Under the pieces are notes generated by a model. It was not told where the DNA came from, ran no database searches, and saw only the letters and a list, made by a program, of their open reading frames with translations. Shown here one piece after another: positions 16,245 through 23,767 of a DNA stretch of 64,000 nucleotides (position 1 is its first letter; each line of letters opens with the position of its first letter). The translations under genes and the position numbers were made by a program. The stretch comes from a candidate division WOR-3 bacterium (GTDB lineage Bacteria > Hydrothermota > Tepidihabitantia > Tepidihabitantales > Tepidihabitantaceae): contig VGIR01000001.1 of NCBI GenBank assembly GCA_016867815.1, positions 1 through 64,000 of the forward strand, in the 5' to 3' direction.

Positions 16245-17138
16245 GTGGACAACATATCCGGCGACCGGATGGTCATACTTGGCTCGGGCGGAGCCAGGAT
16301 TGTTGTCGCCAAGCAGTTGCGGGCCTCGGGTGGCATCTGGTTCTCGCTTGGGGGAACGCGTTTCCTTTTGGATCCGGGGCCGGGTTCGCTGGTGCGGATG
16401 ACCGGCTCTCGCCACCACCTCAACCCGACGGAGCTGTCGGGCATACTCCTTTCTCATCGCCATCTCGATCACTCCGGAGACGTGAACAACATGATCGAGG
16501 CAATGACGATGGGCGGGACCGAGCCGCGCGGAGCCTTGTTCGCGCCTTCGGATGCGCTTGTTGGTGACGATCCGGTCGTGCTCAAGTACGTGCGGCCGTT
16601 CCTCGAGAGGACGGTCACAATCGAGGAGGGCGGTTCGTACGAACTGGGCAGTGTCAGGTTCATCTGTCCGGTTAGGCATCAGCACCGGGGCGAAGTGTAC
16701 GGGTTCAGGTTCAGCGTCGACCGAGCTCAGAAGTCAGAAGTCAGAGTGCAGAATGCAGAAGTGAGGACGAGCGGTCAGCCACTTGATCCCTCGATCTCTC
16801 GATCCCTTGATCCCTTCCTCACCATTTCGTACATCGCGGATACGAGGTACTTTCCCGAGCTCGCCGAGCACTACAGGGCCGACGTTTTGATCATGAACGT
16901 GGTGCGGCCTCAGCCGTCGGGTCTCGACCACCTGCACGCACCTGACGCAGAGGAACTGGTCAAGGCAATACGACCGAAACTGGCCCTGCTCACTCACTTC
17001 GGGATGCGGATGCTGGCTGCCAAACCGTGGGTCGTCGCGCGGGAGATGAGTGAGAGGACCGGGTGCAAGGTGGTGGCGGCGGCGGACGGAATGCTGATAG
17101 ACCTTGAGCCGCTCAAGGCTACAATTCCCAACTCCTAA
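16245..17138 (+). CDS. metallo-beta-lactamase fold hydrolase (RNase Z-like)
   Basis: A cytoplasmic MBL-fold protein of 297 residues. The metal motif reads SHRHLDHSGD (HxHxDH), after an N-terminal strand MVILGSGGARI and FLLDPGPG, which is the layout of RNase Z/ElaC-like and Lactb2-like hydrolases. Further ligands are probably the His of PVRHQHRGE, the Asp of YIADTRYF and the His of LLTHFGMRM. The reaction cannot be named. The start is GTG 16245, set by the promoter; MVILGSGG (16269) is a possible alternative. Residues about 161-190 (SEVRVQNAEVRTSGQ...) are dispersed-repeat sequence inserted in frame. mutL follows 30 bases downstream. Confidence 0.82.
   Translation: MDNISGDRMVILGSGGARIVVAKQLRASGGIWFSLGGTRFLLDPGPGSLVRMTGSRHHLNPTELSGILLSHRHLDHSGDVNNMIEAMTMGGTEPRGALFAPSDALVGDDPVVLKYVRPFLERTVTIEEGGSYELGSVRFICPVRHQHRGEVYGFRFSVDRAQKSEVRVQNAEVRTSGQPLDPSISRSLDPFLTISYIADTRYFPELAEHYRADVLIMNVVRPQPSGLDHLHAPDAEELVKAIRPKLALLTHFGMRMLAAKPWVVAREMSERTGCKVVAAADGMLIDLEPLKATIPNS
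16727..16818. repeat. in-gene repeat block (MBL hydrolase)
   Basis: Units CAGAAGTCAGAAGTCAGAG and TCGATCTCTCGATCCC are read in frame as a polar, low-complexity loop. The same units appear between genes elsewhere (for example near 46801). Confidence 0.75.
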
Positions 17139-17168
17139 TTGACAATGCCTAAATCGGGGGCGGCGTAG

Positions 17169-18779
17169 GTGAGTGAGCGCAGGCGGGTTAAGCTGCTGCC
17201 CGAGGAAACGGTGAGGCGGATTGCGGCGGGAGAGGTGATTGTCCGGCCGGCCAATGCCATCAAGGAACTGATTGAGAATTCGCTGGATGCAGGATCAACC
17301 GAAATCCGGATTGAGGTGAAGCAGGGCGGAAAGAACCTGATCAAGGTCAGTGACAACGGCTGCGGGATGACGCGCGATGACGTCAGGCTGGCAGTCGCGC
17401 GGCATGCCACCAGCAAGCTGAACACTGCCGAGGACCTGACGCGGATTACCACCTACGGTTTCCGCGGCGAGGCGCTGGCTTCCATCGGTGCGGTCACGCG
17501 ACTGACCATCGAGACGAACGCGGACGAGGCCGGTCCGGGAACGCAGGTCGAGGTCGAGGGCGGGGAGACAAAGGGCATCAACGAGATTGCCCGGCCGCGC
17601 GGCACTACCATCACTTCCCGGATGCTCTTCTTCAACCTGCCGGTGCGCCGGGCGTTCATGAAGTCGGACAACTATGAGTCTCGGTTGGTCGTGGAGGCGG
17701 TGCGCAACTACGCGATTGCCTTTCCCACGGTCGGGTTCACGCTGATATCAAACGACCGCGAGGTGATGCGCCTCGGCCTGGCCGCGAGCGTGAAGGATCG
17801 CATCAAGGCGCTGTTCGAGAAGCGGGTGGTCGAGCGCCTGGTCGAGATGAAGATCGATAACCCGCTGCTCTCGCTCACCGGGTTCCTCGCCGAGCCGACC
17901 CGGTCGCGCAGCTTCTACGAGGTGCAGGCGATATTCATGAACAAGCGCCCGGTGCGGAATCCGACCGTTGTGCGCGCGGTGTACGAAGGCTACGGTCCGG
18001 TGCTTACCGGCAACAACCCGGACTTCGTGCTCTTCATTGAGACCGACCCATCGAGGCTCGACGTGAATCTGCACCCGACCAAGCAGGAGATCAGGTTCGC
18101 GGACGAACGATTCCTGTTCGATTTCGTATCCGAGGCGGTCAGGCAGGGACTCGGAATCCAGCGTGGCAAGGAGACCGCGGATGCCGACTTCCTCTACCAG
18201 CGAGGATTCGTGCCCGAGGACGCGGCGCCCCAGGAGTTCTGGCAACTGCACAACACCTACATCCTCGCGCAGGTGACCTCCGGGTACGTGATAGTGGACC
18301 AGCATGCTGCCCACGAGCGGATCTTGTTCGAAGAGGTGATGAAGGGCCGGGAAGACGTCGCGCCGCAAGGGCTCCTGTTCCCGATCACCCTCGAACTCAC
18401 GGCAGAGGAGTTCGAAGCCTACGAGCGGGCAAAGGACCGGCTGGCGAAGATGGGCGTCGAGGTCGCACCCTACAGCGGCCGCACCGTGGCTGTTGAGACG
18501 GTTCCGGCCGGGTCATTCATGGGCAGGGAGGAGGTGCAGGAGCTGTTCGCCAACCTCGCCAAGGTGAAACCGGGCGATGCCGGATTCGGAACCGAGCTGG
18601 CCAAGGTCATTGCCTGCAAGGGCGCGGTGAAGGCTGGCCAGCGGCTGACCACCCCGGAGATGGAGTCAATCATCAACCGGCTCTTCGCCTGCAAAGAGCC
18701 GTACTTCTGTCCGCACGGCCGGCCGGCGATTATCAAGATCACGGTTGGAGAGCTGGAACGCAGGTTCGGCAGAACCTAG
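17169..18779 (+). CDS. mutL: DNA mismatch repair protein MutL (endonuclease type)
   Basis: A GHKL ATPase of 536 residues that links MutS mismatch recognition to strand incision. The N-terminal ATPase has IAAGEV, ELIENSLDAGST, DNGCGM and YGFRGEALASI. A short linker leads to the dimerisation domain. That domain carries DQHAAHERILFEE (about 377-389), ACKGAVKAG and CPHGRP, the metal-binding endonuclease motifs of MutL from organisms without MutH. The start is GTG, without a convincing ribosome site. It is shorter than the roughly 600 residues common in other bacteria, because of the short linker. miaA follows on the same strand. No mutS is present here. Confidence 0.93.
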   Translation: MSERRRVKLLPEETVRRIAAGEVIVRPANAIKELIENSLDAGSTEIRIEVKQGGKNLIKVSDNGCGMTRDDVRLAVARHATSKLNTAEDLTRITTYGFRGEALASIGAVTRLTIETNADEAGPGTQVEVEGGETKGINEIARPRGTTITSRMLFFNLPVRRAFMKSDNYESRLVVEAVRNYAIAFPTVGFTLISNDREVMRLGLAASVKDRIKALFEKRVVERLVEMKIDNPLLSLTGFLAEPTRSRSFYEVQAIFMNKRPVRNPTVVRAVYEGYGPVLTGNNPDFVLFIETDPSRLDVNLHPTKQEIRFADERFLFDFVSEAVRQGLGIQRGKETADADFLYQRGFVPEDAAPQEFWQLHNTYILAQVTSGYVIVDQHAAHERILFEEVMKGREDVAPQGLLFPITLELTAEEFEAYERAKDRLAKMGVEVAPYSGRTVAVETVPAGSFMGREEVQELFANLAKVKPGDAGFGTELAKVIACKGAVKAGQRLTTPEMESIINRLFACKEPYFCPHGRPAIIKITVGELERRFGRT

Positions 18780-18780
18780 G

Positions 18781-18862
18781 CAGCGAATTCCCAATTGCCA
18801 GTTCCTAATGGTCCGGCCTTCGCATTTGATTCGTCACTAAGGCTTCGTCATTCGTCACTGAC
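18781..18862. repeat. degenerate AATTCCTAATG / ATTCGTCACT repeat block
   Basis: Short imperfect units (ATTCCCAATTGCCAGTTCCT, TTCGTCATTCGTCACT) fill the mutL-miaA gap. The same words occur at 9228-9245, 17126-17150, 51232 and 53335. Confidence 0.65.
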
Positions 18863-18883
18863 CAGCGATAGATACAGGACAAC

Positions 18884-19831
18884 ATGACCAGCGCAGACAG
18901 GCTTGACGGCAGGACCCAGCTCAAGGTTCTTGTGCTATGTGGTCCTACCGGCGTCGGCAAGACCGAGGTCGCGGTTGAGTTGGCGCGGAAGTACAAGCTC
19001 GAGATCATCTCGGCTGATTCGCGTCAAGTCTACTCCTGGCTCGACATCGGCACAGCCAAGCCGAGTCCTGAACTGCGCCGAGAAGTCGGCATTCATATGG
19101 TCGATATGGTCGAGCCGAACCGAGTCTACTCGGCCGCTGATTTCGCTCGCGATGCCCTGGTAGTGATGAGACATCTGCGGCGGGACGGGAAGCGGTTCAC
19201 TGTCGTTGGAGGCGCCGGCATGTATCTGAAGGCGCTGTTCGAGCCTTTCTTCGAGGCACCGAAGCCCGACCCGGTGCTGCGGCAGCGGCTGGAGGCCGAA
19301 TCGTCATTCCTGCTACACGACCGTCTGAAGCAGATCGACCCGGAGCGGGCGGCCAAGCTGCATCCGAACGATCGGCAGCGCGTAATCAGGGCGCTGGAGG
19401 TATACGAGTCCACCAACAAGACCATGACCGAACTCAGCAGGGCGACAAGACCCAAAACTGAGTTCGAGCCGGTCTACGTTGTTCTGACCATGGAGCGTGA
19501 AACGCTGCGCCAGCGGCTGGACGAGCGGTTCGATACGATGATGCGCACGGGCTTGCTGGATGAGGTCCGCCGTTTGCGCGAGTCGGGCTTCGGCCGGGAT
19601 ACCTACGTGGCCAATGCCTACGGCTACGCTGAGTTGTTGCGGCACTTGGAGGGAGAGCTGGTCTTGGAGCGGGCGGTGGCCGAAGCCAAGGCCAAGACCC
19701 GGGCCTATGCCAAGCGTCAGATGACATGGTTCCGTTCGCTCAAGGACGCGTGTTGGTTCGAGTGCAAGGATACCGCCGATGCTGTGCGTCTGGTAGGGCC
19801 GTTGCTGCAGCAGGTGCTCGCGGAGCACTAG
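18884..19831 (+). CDS. miaA: tRNA dimethylallyltransferase
   Basis: MiaA adds a dimethylallyl group to N6 of A37 in tRNAs reading UNN codons. It has 315 residues, the usual length. The P-loop is CGPTGVGKTEVAVELA (about 19-34), followed by IISADSRQVY and IGTAKPS, with the substrate loop VGGAGMYLKALFEP and the C-terminal TRAYAKRQMTWFR. A weak AGGA site precedes the ATG. It is often near mutL (and hfq) in bacteria, and here it follows mutL. Confidence 0.93.
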   Translation: MTSADRLDGRTQLKVLVLCGPTGVGKTEVAVELARKYKLEIISADSRQVYSWLDIGTAKPSPELRREVGIHMVDMVEPNRVYSAADFARDALVVMRHLRRDGKRFTVVGGAGMYLKALFEPFFEAPKPDPVLRQRLEAESSFLLHDRLKQIDPERAAKLHPNDRQRVIRALEVYESTNKTMTELSRATRPKTEFEPVYVVLTMERETLRQRLDERFDTMMRTGLLDEVRRLRESGFGRDTYVANAYGYAELLRHLEGELVLERAVAEAKAKTRAYAKRQMTWFRSLKDACWFECKDTADAVRLVGPLLQQVLAEH

Positions 19832-20079
19832 GCAAGCTCCAAGTCCAAAGCTCGAATGAGGATCGAAACACGAATGATCAGAACACGAACGGCCGCGCAC
19901 CATCGCGTGGCTGCGAGTCGTTCATTCGGGTTTCGCAGCGGAATCGGACTGCGGGATTCGTGCTTCGGGCTTCGGACTCTGTCTGCCTGACTTGACCGCG
20001 CTTGGCAGTTGGGTAATATACACATTCTGAGCCCAGAAGCTATTCTGTCGAGACTTCCCACTAGAGGAGGATTGGTCTG
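19832..20079. repeat. intergenic degenerate repeats before metK
   Basis: The gap holds imperfect units such as GCTCGAATGAGG, CGAAACACGAATGATC and inverted forms TTCATTCGGG and ATTCGTGCTTCGGGCTTCGG up to about 19980. The metK promoter and ribosome site lie at the end. No SAM riboswitch fold is apparent. Confidence 0.6.
19992..20019 (+). promoter_or_regulatory. metK-ahcY promoter
   Basis: TTGACC (19992-19997), a 16-bp spacer, TAATAT (20014-20019), then a leader of about 55 bases with AGAGGAGGA before the ATG at 20080. Confidence 0.65.
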
Positions 20080-21267
20080 ATGCGCACAACTTTCACTTCC
20101 GAGTCGGTGACCGAGGGCCATCCGGACAAGGTCTGTGACCGGATTTCGGATGCGGTGCTGGATGAGGTCCTGCGCCAGGACCCGCATGGCCGGGTAGCCT
20201 GTGAGACGTTTGTCACCGTCGGCATGGTGCTGGTCGGCGGTGAGATCACGACCCATGCATGGGTCGACCTGCCGCGGCTGGTTCGAGGCGTGCTCCGCGA
20301 TATCGGCTATGTTACGGCGCAGAGCGGTCTTTCCTGCGATAGCTGCGCGGTATTGAATGCCATTGGCAAGCAGTCTCCCGATATCAAGCAGGGCGTTGAT
20401 ACCGGTGGGGCAGGAGATCAGGGCGTGATGTTCGGCTACGCCTGCAAGGAGACCGACGAGTTGATGCCGCTCCCGATGGTGCTGTCGCACAAGCTCGCCC
20501 AACGCCTCGCCTACGTGCGCAAGCATGGTACCCTGCCCTATCTCCGCCCGGACGGGAAGTCCCAGGTAACGGTTGTGTACGACAACGGCCTGCCGGTGCG
20601 AGTGGACAGCGTCGTCATCGCGGCCCAGCACGACGAGTCGATTCTCGACAAGACCGGCCACCACATCACCAAGTCGGCAAGGCAGGAACTCATTGATACC
20701 GTGGCGCGACACGTGGTACCTGTCCAGTACATCGACCGGAACACCAAGTTCTACGTCAACGAGACCGGTAAATTCGTGGTCGGCGGTCCGCAGTCCGACA
20801 CAGGGATGACCGGCCGCAAGATAATCGTCGATACCTACGGCGGTAGGATCGCTCACGGCGGTGGCGCGTTCTCGGGTAAGGATCCCAGCAAGGTGGACCG
20901 TTCGGCGACGTACATGGCACGGTACATCGCCAAGAACTGCGTGGCTGCGGGGCTCTGCAAGGAGATCGTCGTCCGTCTGGCCTACGTTATCGGGGTGGCG
21001 GAGCCTACCGACGTGTCGGTCGACACCTTCGGCACCGGCTTGATAGAAGACGAGAAACTGGTGAGACTGATTCGAGACGTTTTTCCGCTGAGACCCAGGG
21101 AGATGATCCGTCACCTGAATCTGCTGAAGCCGATATACCAGGCTACGTCCGCCTACGGCCACTTCGGCCGCGAACCACAGGTGAAGAAGGCTGGCAAGCA
21201 GACGTGGGAGTTCTTCAACTGGGAAAAGACCGACAAGACCGCTGAGTTGCGCCGGGCGCTCAAGTGA
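20080..21267 (+). CDS. metK: S-adenosylmethionine synthase
   Basis: MetK makes SAM from methionine and ATP in the cytoplasm. It has 395 residues, the normal length. Motifs: [20 protein letters not shown] at the N-terminus, then [12 protein letters not shown] (the GAGDQG signature), and [18 protein letters not shown] (the [10 protein letters not shown]-loop-like signature). A GAGGAGGA site precedes the ATG. ahcY begins nine bases downstream, so SAM synthesis and product recycling are co-expressed. Confidence 0.96.
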   Translation: MRTTFTSESVTEGHPDKVCDRISDAVLDEVLRQDPHGRVACETFVTVGMVLVGGEITTHAWVDLPRLVRGVLRDIGYVTAQSGLSCDSCAVLNAIGKQSPDIKQGVDTGGAGDQGVMFGYACKETDELMPLPMVLSHKLAQRLAYVRKHGTLPYLRPDGKSQVTVVYDNGLPVRVDSVVIAAQHDESILDKTGHHITKSARQELIDTVARHVVPVQYIDRNTKFYVNETGKFVVGGPQSDTGMTGRKIIVDTYGGRIAHGGGAFSGKDPSKVDRSATYMARYIAKNCVAAGLCKEIVVRLAYVIGVAEPTDVSVDTFGTGLIEDEKLVRLIRDVFPLRPREMIRHLNLLKPIYQATSAYGHFGREPQVKKAGKQTWEFFNWEKTDKTAELRRALK

Positions 21268-21276
21268 GGAGATGAC

Positions 21277-22533
21277 ATGGATTGTGATGTCAGGGATCTG
21301 AGTCTGGCCAGGACGGGAAAGACGAAGATTGAATGGGCCGGGCGGTTCATGCCGGTCCTGGCTGAGATCAGGAAGCGATTCGAGAGGCAGCTTCCCCTCA
21401 AGGGCGTGAAGATGAGCTGCTGCCTGCACGTTACCTCGGAGACCGCGAACCTGATCCTGACGCTCAAGGCCGGCGGCGCGGACGTGCGTCTATGCGCGTC
21501 AAATCCGCTCTCGACTCAGGACGCGGTGGCAGCTTCGCTCGCGAGGGACTACCGCATCCCGGTATTCGCGGTGAATGGCGAGGACCGGACTACCTATTTC
21601 CGGCACATCGAGCAGGCGCTCTCGCACGGGCCGGTGATTACTACCGACGACGGCGCTGACCTGATATCGACGCTGCACAAGGAGAAGGGGAAGCGGCTCG
21701 CATCCGTCCTCGGTGGCACCGAAGAGACGACGACCGGCGTTATCCGCCTGCGCAGCATGGAGAAGGATGGAGTTCTCGCATTCCCCGTAGTCGCGGTCAA
21801 CGATTCAGAAACCAAGTTCATGTTCGACAACCGCTACGGAACCGGCCAGTCGTCGCTTGATGGCATCCTGCGGGCAACAAATGTGCTCTTCGCCGGCTCG
21901 ACGCTCGTGGTGTGCGGCTACGGCTGGTGCGGCCGCGGTGTCGCGTCCCGTGCGAAGGGTCTGGGCGCGGACGTCATCGTGACCGAGGTGAACCCGGTGC
22001 GAGCGCTGGAAGCGCGGATGGACGGGTTCCGGGTGATGCGACTCATCGAGGCCTGCAAGACGGGGGATGTGTTCATAACTGTGACGGGTGACATCAACGT
22101 AGTTGACCGGCAGCACCTGCTGGCGATGAAGGATGGTGCCATAGTCTGTAACTCCGGCCACTTCGACGCAGAGATCAACAAAGCCGCCTTGGACGAGATG
22201 GCTAAGTCGAGACGCGAACTGCGTCCGTCATGTATCGAGTACACGCTCAGCAACGGCCGCAGGCTGATTCTCCTGGCCGAGGGCAGACTCGTGAACCTGG
22301 CCGCGGCCGAAGGCCACCCGGCGATGGTGATGGACATGTCATTCGCCAACCAGGCTCTGGCCGCCGAGTACATCCTGGGGAGCAAAGGCAAGCTGCAGAA
22401 CCGTGTCTACAAGCTGCCTGAGGAGCTCGACAGGAGTATCGCCGAGGTCAAGCTAAGGACGCTCGGGATCAAGATAGACAAGCTGACTGCCGAGCAGGCC
22501 GCATACATATCTTCTTGGCAGCACGGAACATAG
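21277..22533 (+). CDS. ahcY: adenosylhomocysteinase
   Basis: AhcY hydrolyses S-adenosylhomocysteine to adenosine and homocysteine and so relieves product inhibition of methyltransferases. It has 418 residues. Motifs include SCCLHVTSETANL, CASNPLSTQDAVAASLA, GGTEETTTGVIRL, the NAD-binding VCGYGWCGRGVASRAKGLGA and ICNSGHFDAEI. It lacks the roughly 40-residue insertion found in plant and many proteobacterial enzymes. It is the second gene of the metK operon. Confidence 0.95.
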   Translation: MDCDVRDLSLARTGKTKIEWAGRFMPVLAEIRKRFERQLPLKGVKMSCCLHVTSETANLILTLKAGGADVRLCASNPLSTQDAVAASLARDYRIPVFAVNGEDRTTYFRHIEQALSHGPVITTDDGADLISTLHKEKGKRLASVLGGTEETTTGVIRLRSMEKDGVLAFPVVAVNDSETKFMFDNRYGTGQSSLDGILRATNVLFAGSTLVVCGYGWCGRGVASRAKGLGADVIVTEVNPVRALEARMDGFRVMRLIEACKTGDVFITVTGDINVVDRQHLLAMKDGAIVCNSGHFDAEINKAALDEMAKSRRELRPSCIEYTLSNGRRLILLAEGRLVNLAAAEGHPAMVMDMSFANQALAAEYILGSKGKLQNRVYKLPEELDRSIAEVKLRTLGIKIDKLTAEQAAYISSWQHGT

Positions 22534-22557
22534 GCCGGGCAGGAGTTTGTGAAGGGG

Positions 22558-22576
22558 ACGGGGCCTGTGGCCCCGT
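22558..22576. terminator. hairpin terminator after ahcY
   Basis: An eight-base-pair stem (ACGGGGCC / GGCCCCGT) with a TGT loop, followed by TCTGTTCTTGG. It ends the metK-ahcY unit. Confidence 0.7.
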
Positions 22577-22661
22577 TCTGTTCTTGGCCGACTTGTCCTT
22601 GCGTCCGAGGAAGGGGTACCAGGGCTGCCGGTGCAGGGATGACGGCTGCTGGGGAACGGGC

Positions 22662-23528
22662 CTAGAGCGGGAGGATCTTGCTTCGGAACTCGGCCGCCTC
22701 GTCTTCATCGGTTGCTAGGGCGTTGACAAAGCGCTCAATTCCCGACTGACCAAGGGAGTAGTCTTCTCCGATGAGCAGGAGTCCCTGGCGAAGCCAGGTC
22801 CGGATCTGATGCACGTCGCGGACGGCCTGCTGATAGTGGCCAACATCCAGAAGCGGACGCATGGTATCCTCGCTCAGGGCAAATGCGTTCAAGATGAACG
22901 GGTAGCTGCGAAGGGAGATTCTGACCGAAGGCGGGTTGCCTCTTCCACCCGGCAGCGGCATCACGGCGACGATGTTGTCCTTCTCTATGAGGCCTTCTGT
23001 GGCCAGCGCGGGCCGAAACCCTAGCCTGGCAGCGATTACGCCCACCCCAATGCTGTTGATCTCGGTGTCGTTTGCGTGAGGATTGACCGAACGGGCCATG
23101 CGGATACGGAAGGTCGCTGATTCCTGCATGGCCAACAACTCACGGAACGCGCACCACGTCATTATCGCTGCCAGGCCGCCACGCCGATAACGCAGGCCAA
23201 CTGCTGAGTTTGCGAGAGTCACGCCCTTGCTTGATGGGGAGCGCTCCACGCTTATCATGCCGGCAAAGTTCCCATCCTCGCGCAGCCGGACAACTGCGTT
23301 GTCTGCTTGAATGTCGGTGACTACCTCGAAGCGGCGTTCCGACAGCCGTCCATCCACTATCAGTATGTGGCCATGGTCGAGCCATGCGAAACGGGGACCG
23401 ATACGGTGAGGAGACCAGACTTGCGACTCCGTACTCTGGAGTTGACCAGCCGAGAGTTGCGAGGAGGAGTTGTCGCGGGACCATTCGTGGTGAGGCATGC
23501 GCACTGCAATGTGCACGCCGTGTGCCAC
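22662..23528 (-). CDS. protein of unknown function, possible GNAT-like fold
   Basis: A protein of 288 residues from the GTG at 23528. No family is recognised with confidence. The middle (GLRYRRGGLAAIMTWCAFREL, about 132-152) resembles the acetyl-CoA-binding loop and helix of GNAT enzymes, and IAARLGFRPALATEG resembles the GNAT C-terminal segment. The C-terminal 80 residues look helical. There is no clear ribosome site, and the upstream DNA (23529-23767) is more AT-rich than the surrounding genes. A box TACAAT lies eight bases before the GTG but without a convincing -35. The unusual composition may indicate transfer. Confidence 0.65.
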   Translation of the reverse strand: MAHGVHIAVRMPHHEWSRDNSSSQLSAGQLQSTESQVWSPHRIGPRFAWLDHGHILIVDGRLSERRFEVVTDIQADNAVVRLREDGNFAGMISVERSPSSKGVTLANSAVGLRYRRGGLAAIMTWCAFRELLAMQESATFRIRMARSVNPHANDTEINSIGVGVIAARLGFRPALATEGLIEKDNIVAVMPLPGGRGNPPSVRISLRSYPFILNAFALSEDTMRPLLDVGHYQQAVRDVHQIRTWLRQGLLLIGEDYSLGQSGIERFVNALATDEDEAAEFRSKILPL

Positions 23529-23767
23529 GGGGCATCATTGTATCCCTTGCCGTAATTTACTATAGAATAACGCTTTAAATACTGCGACAATTCATCGTGT
23601 CGCGTTGTTGCGGCAGCACGCATACCCTCTCGTTTTGTCGACTGCCGTATTGTGCGGCACTTGCTCTTGACTGGCTATGAGTTTAGTGTGTCACGTCGTA
23701 GCGCGCGATAATCTCGCGTGACAGGCGATTCGGTTGTGCGGTCGCCTGTGGTAGGCCGGCAACAGGG

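Noticed and set aside
20020-20079. SAM riboswitch before metK
   Set aside because: The leader is only about 55 bases and shows no helix set of a SAM riboswitch.
19828-21429. 533-residue minus-strand open frame
   Set aside because: It is antisense to metK, whose enzyme motifs are unmistakable.
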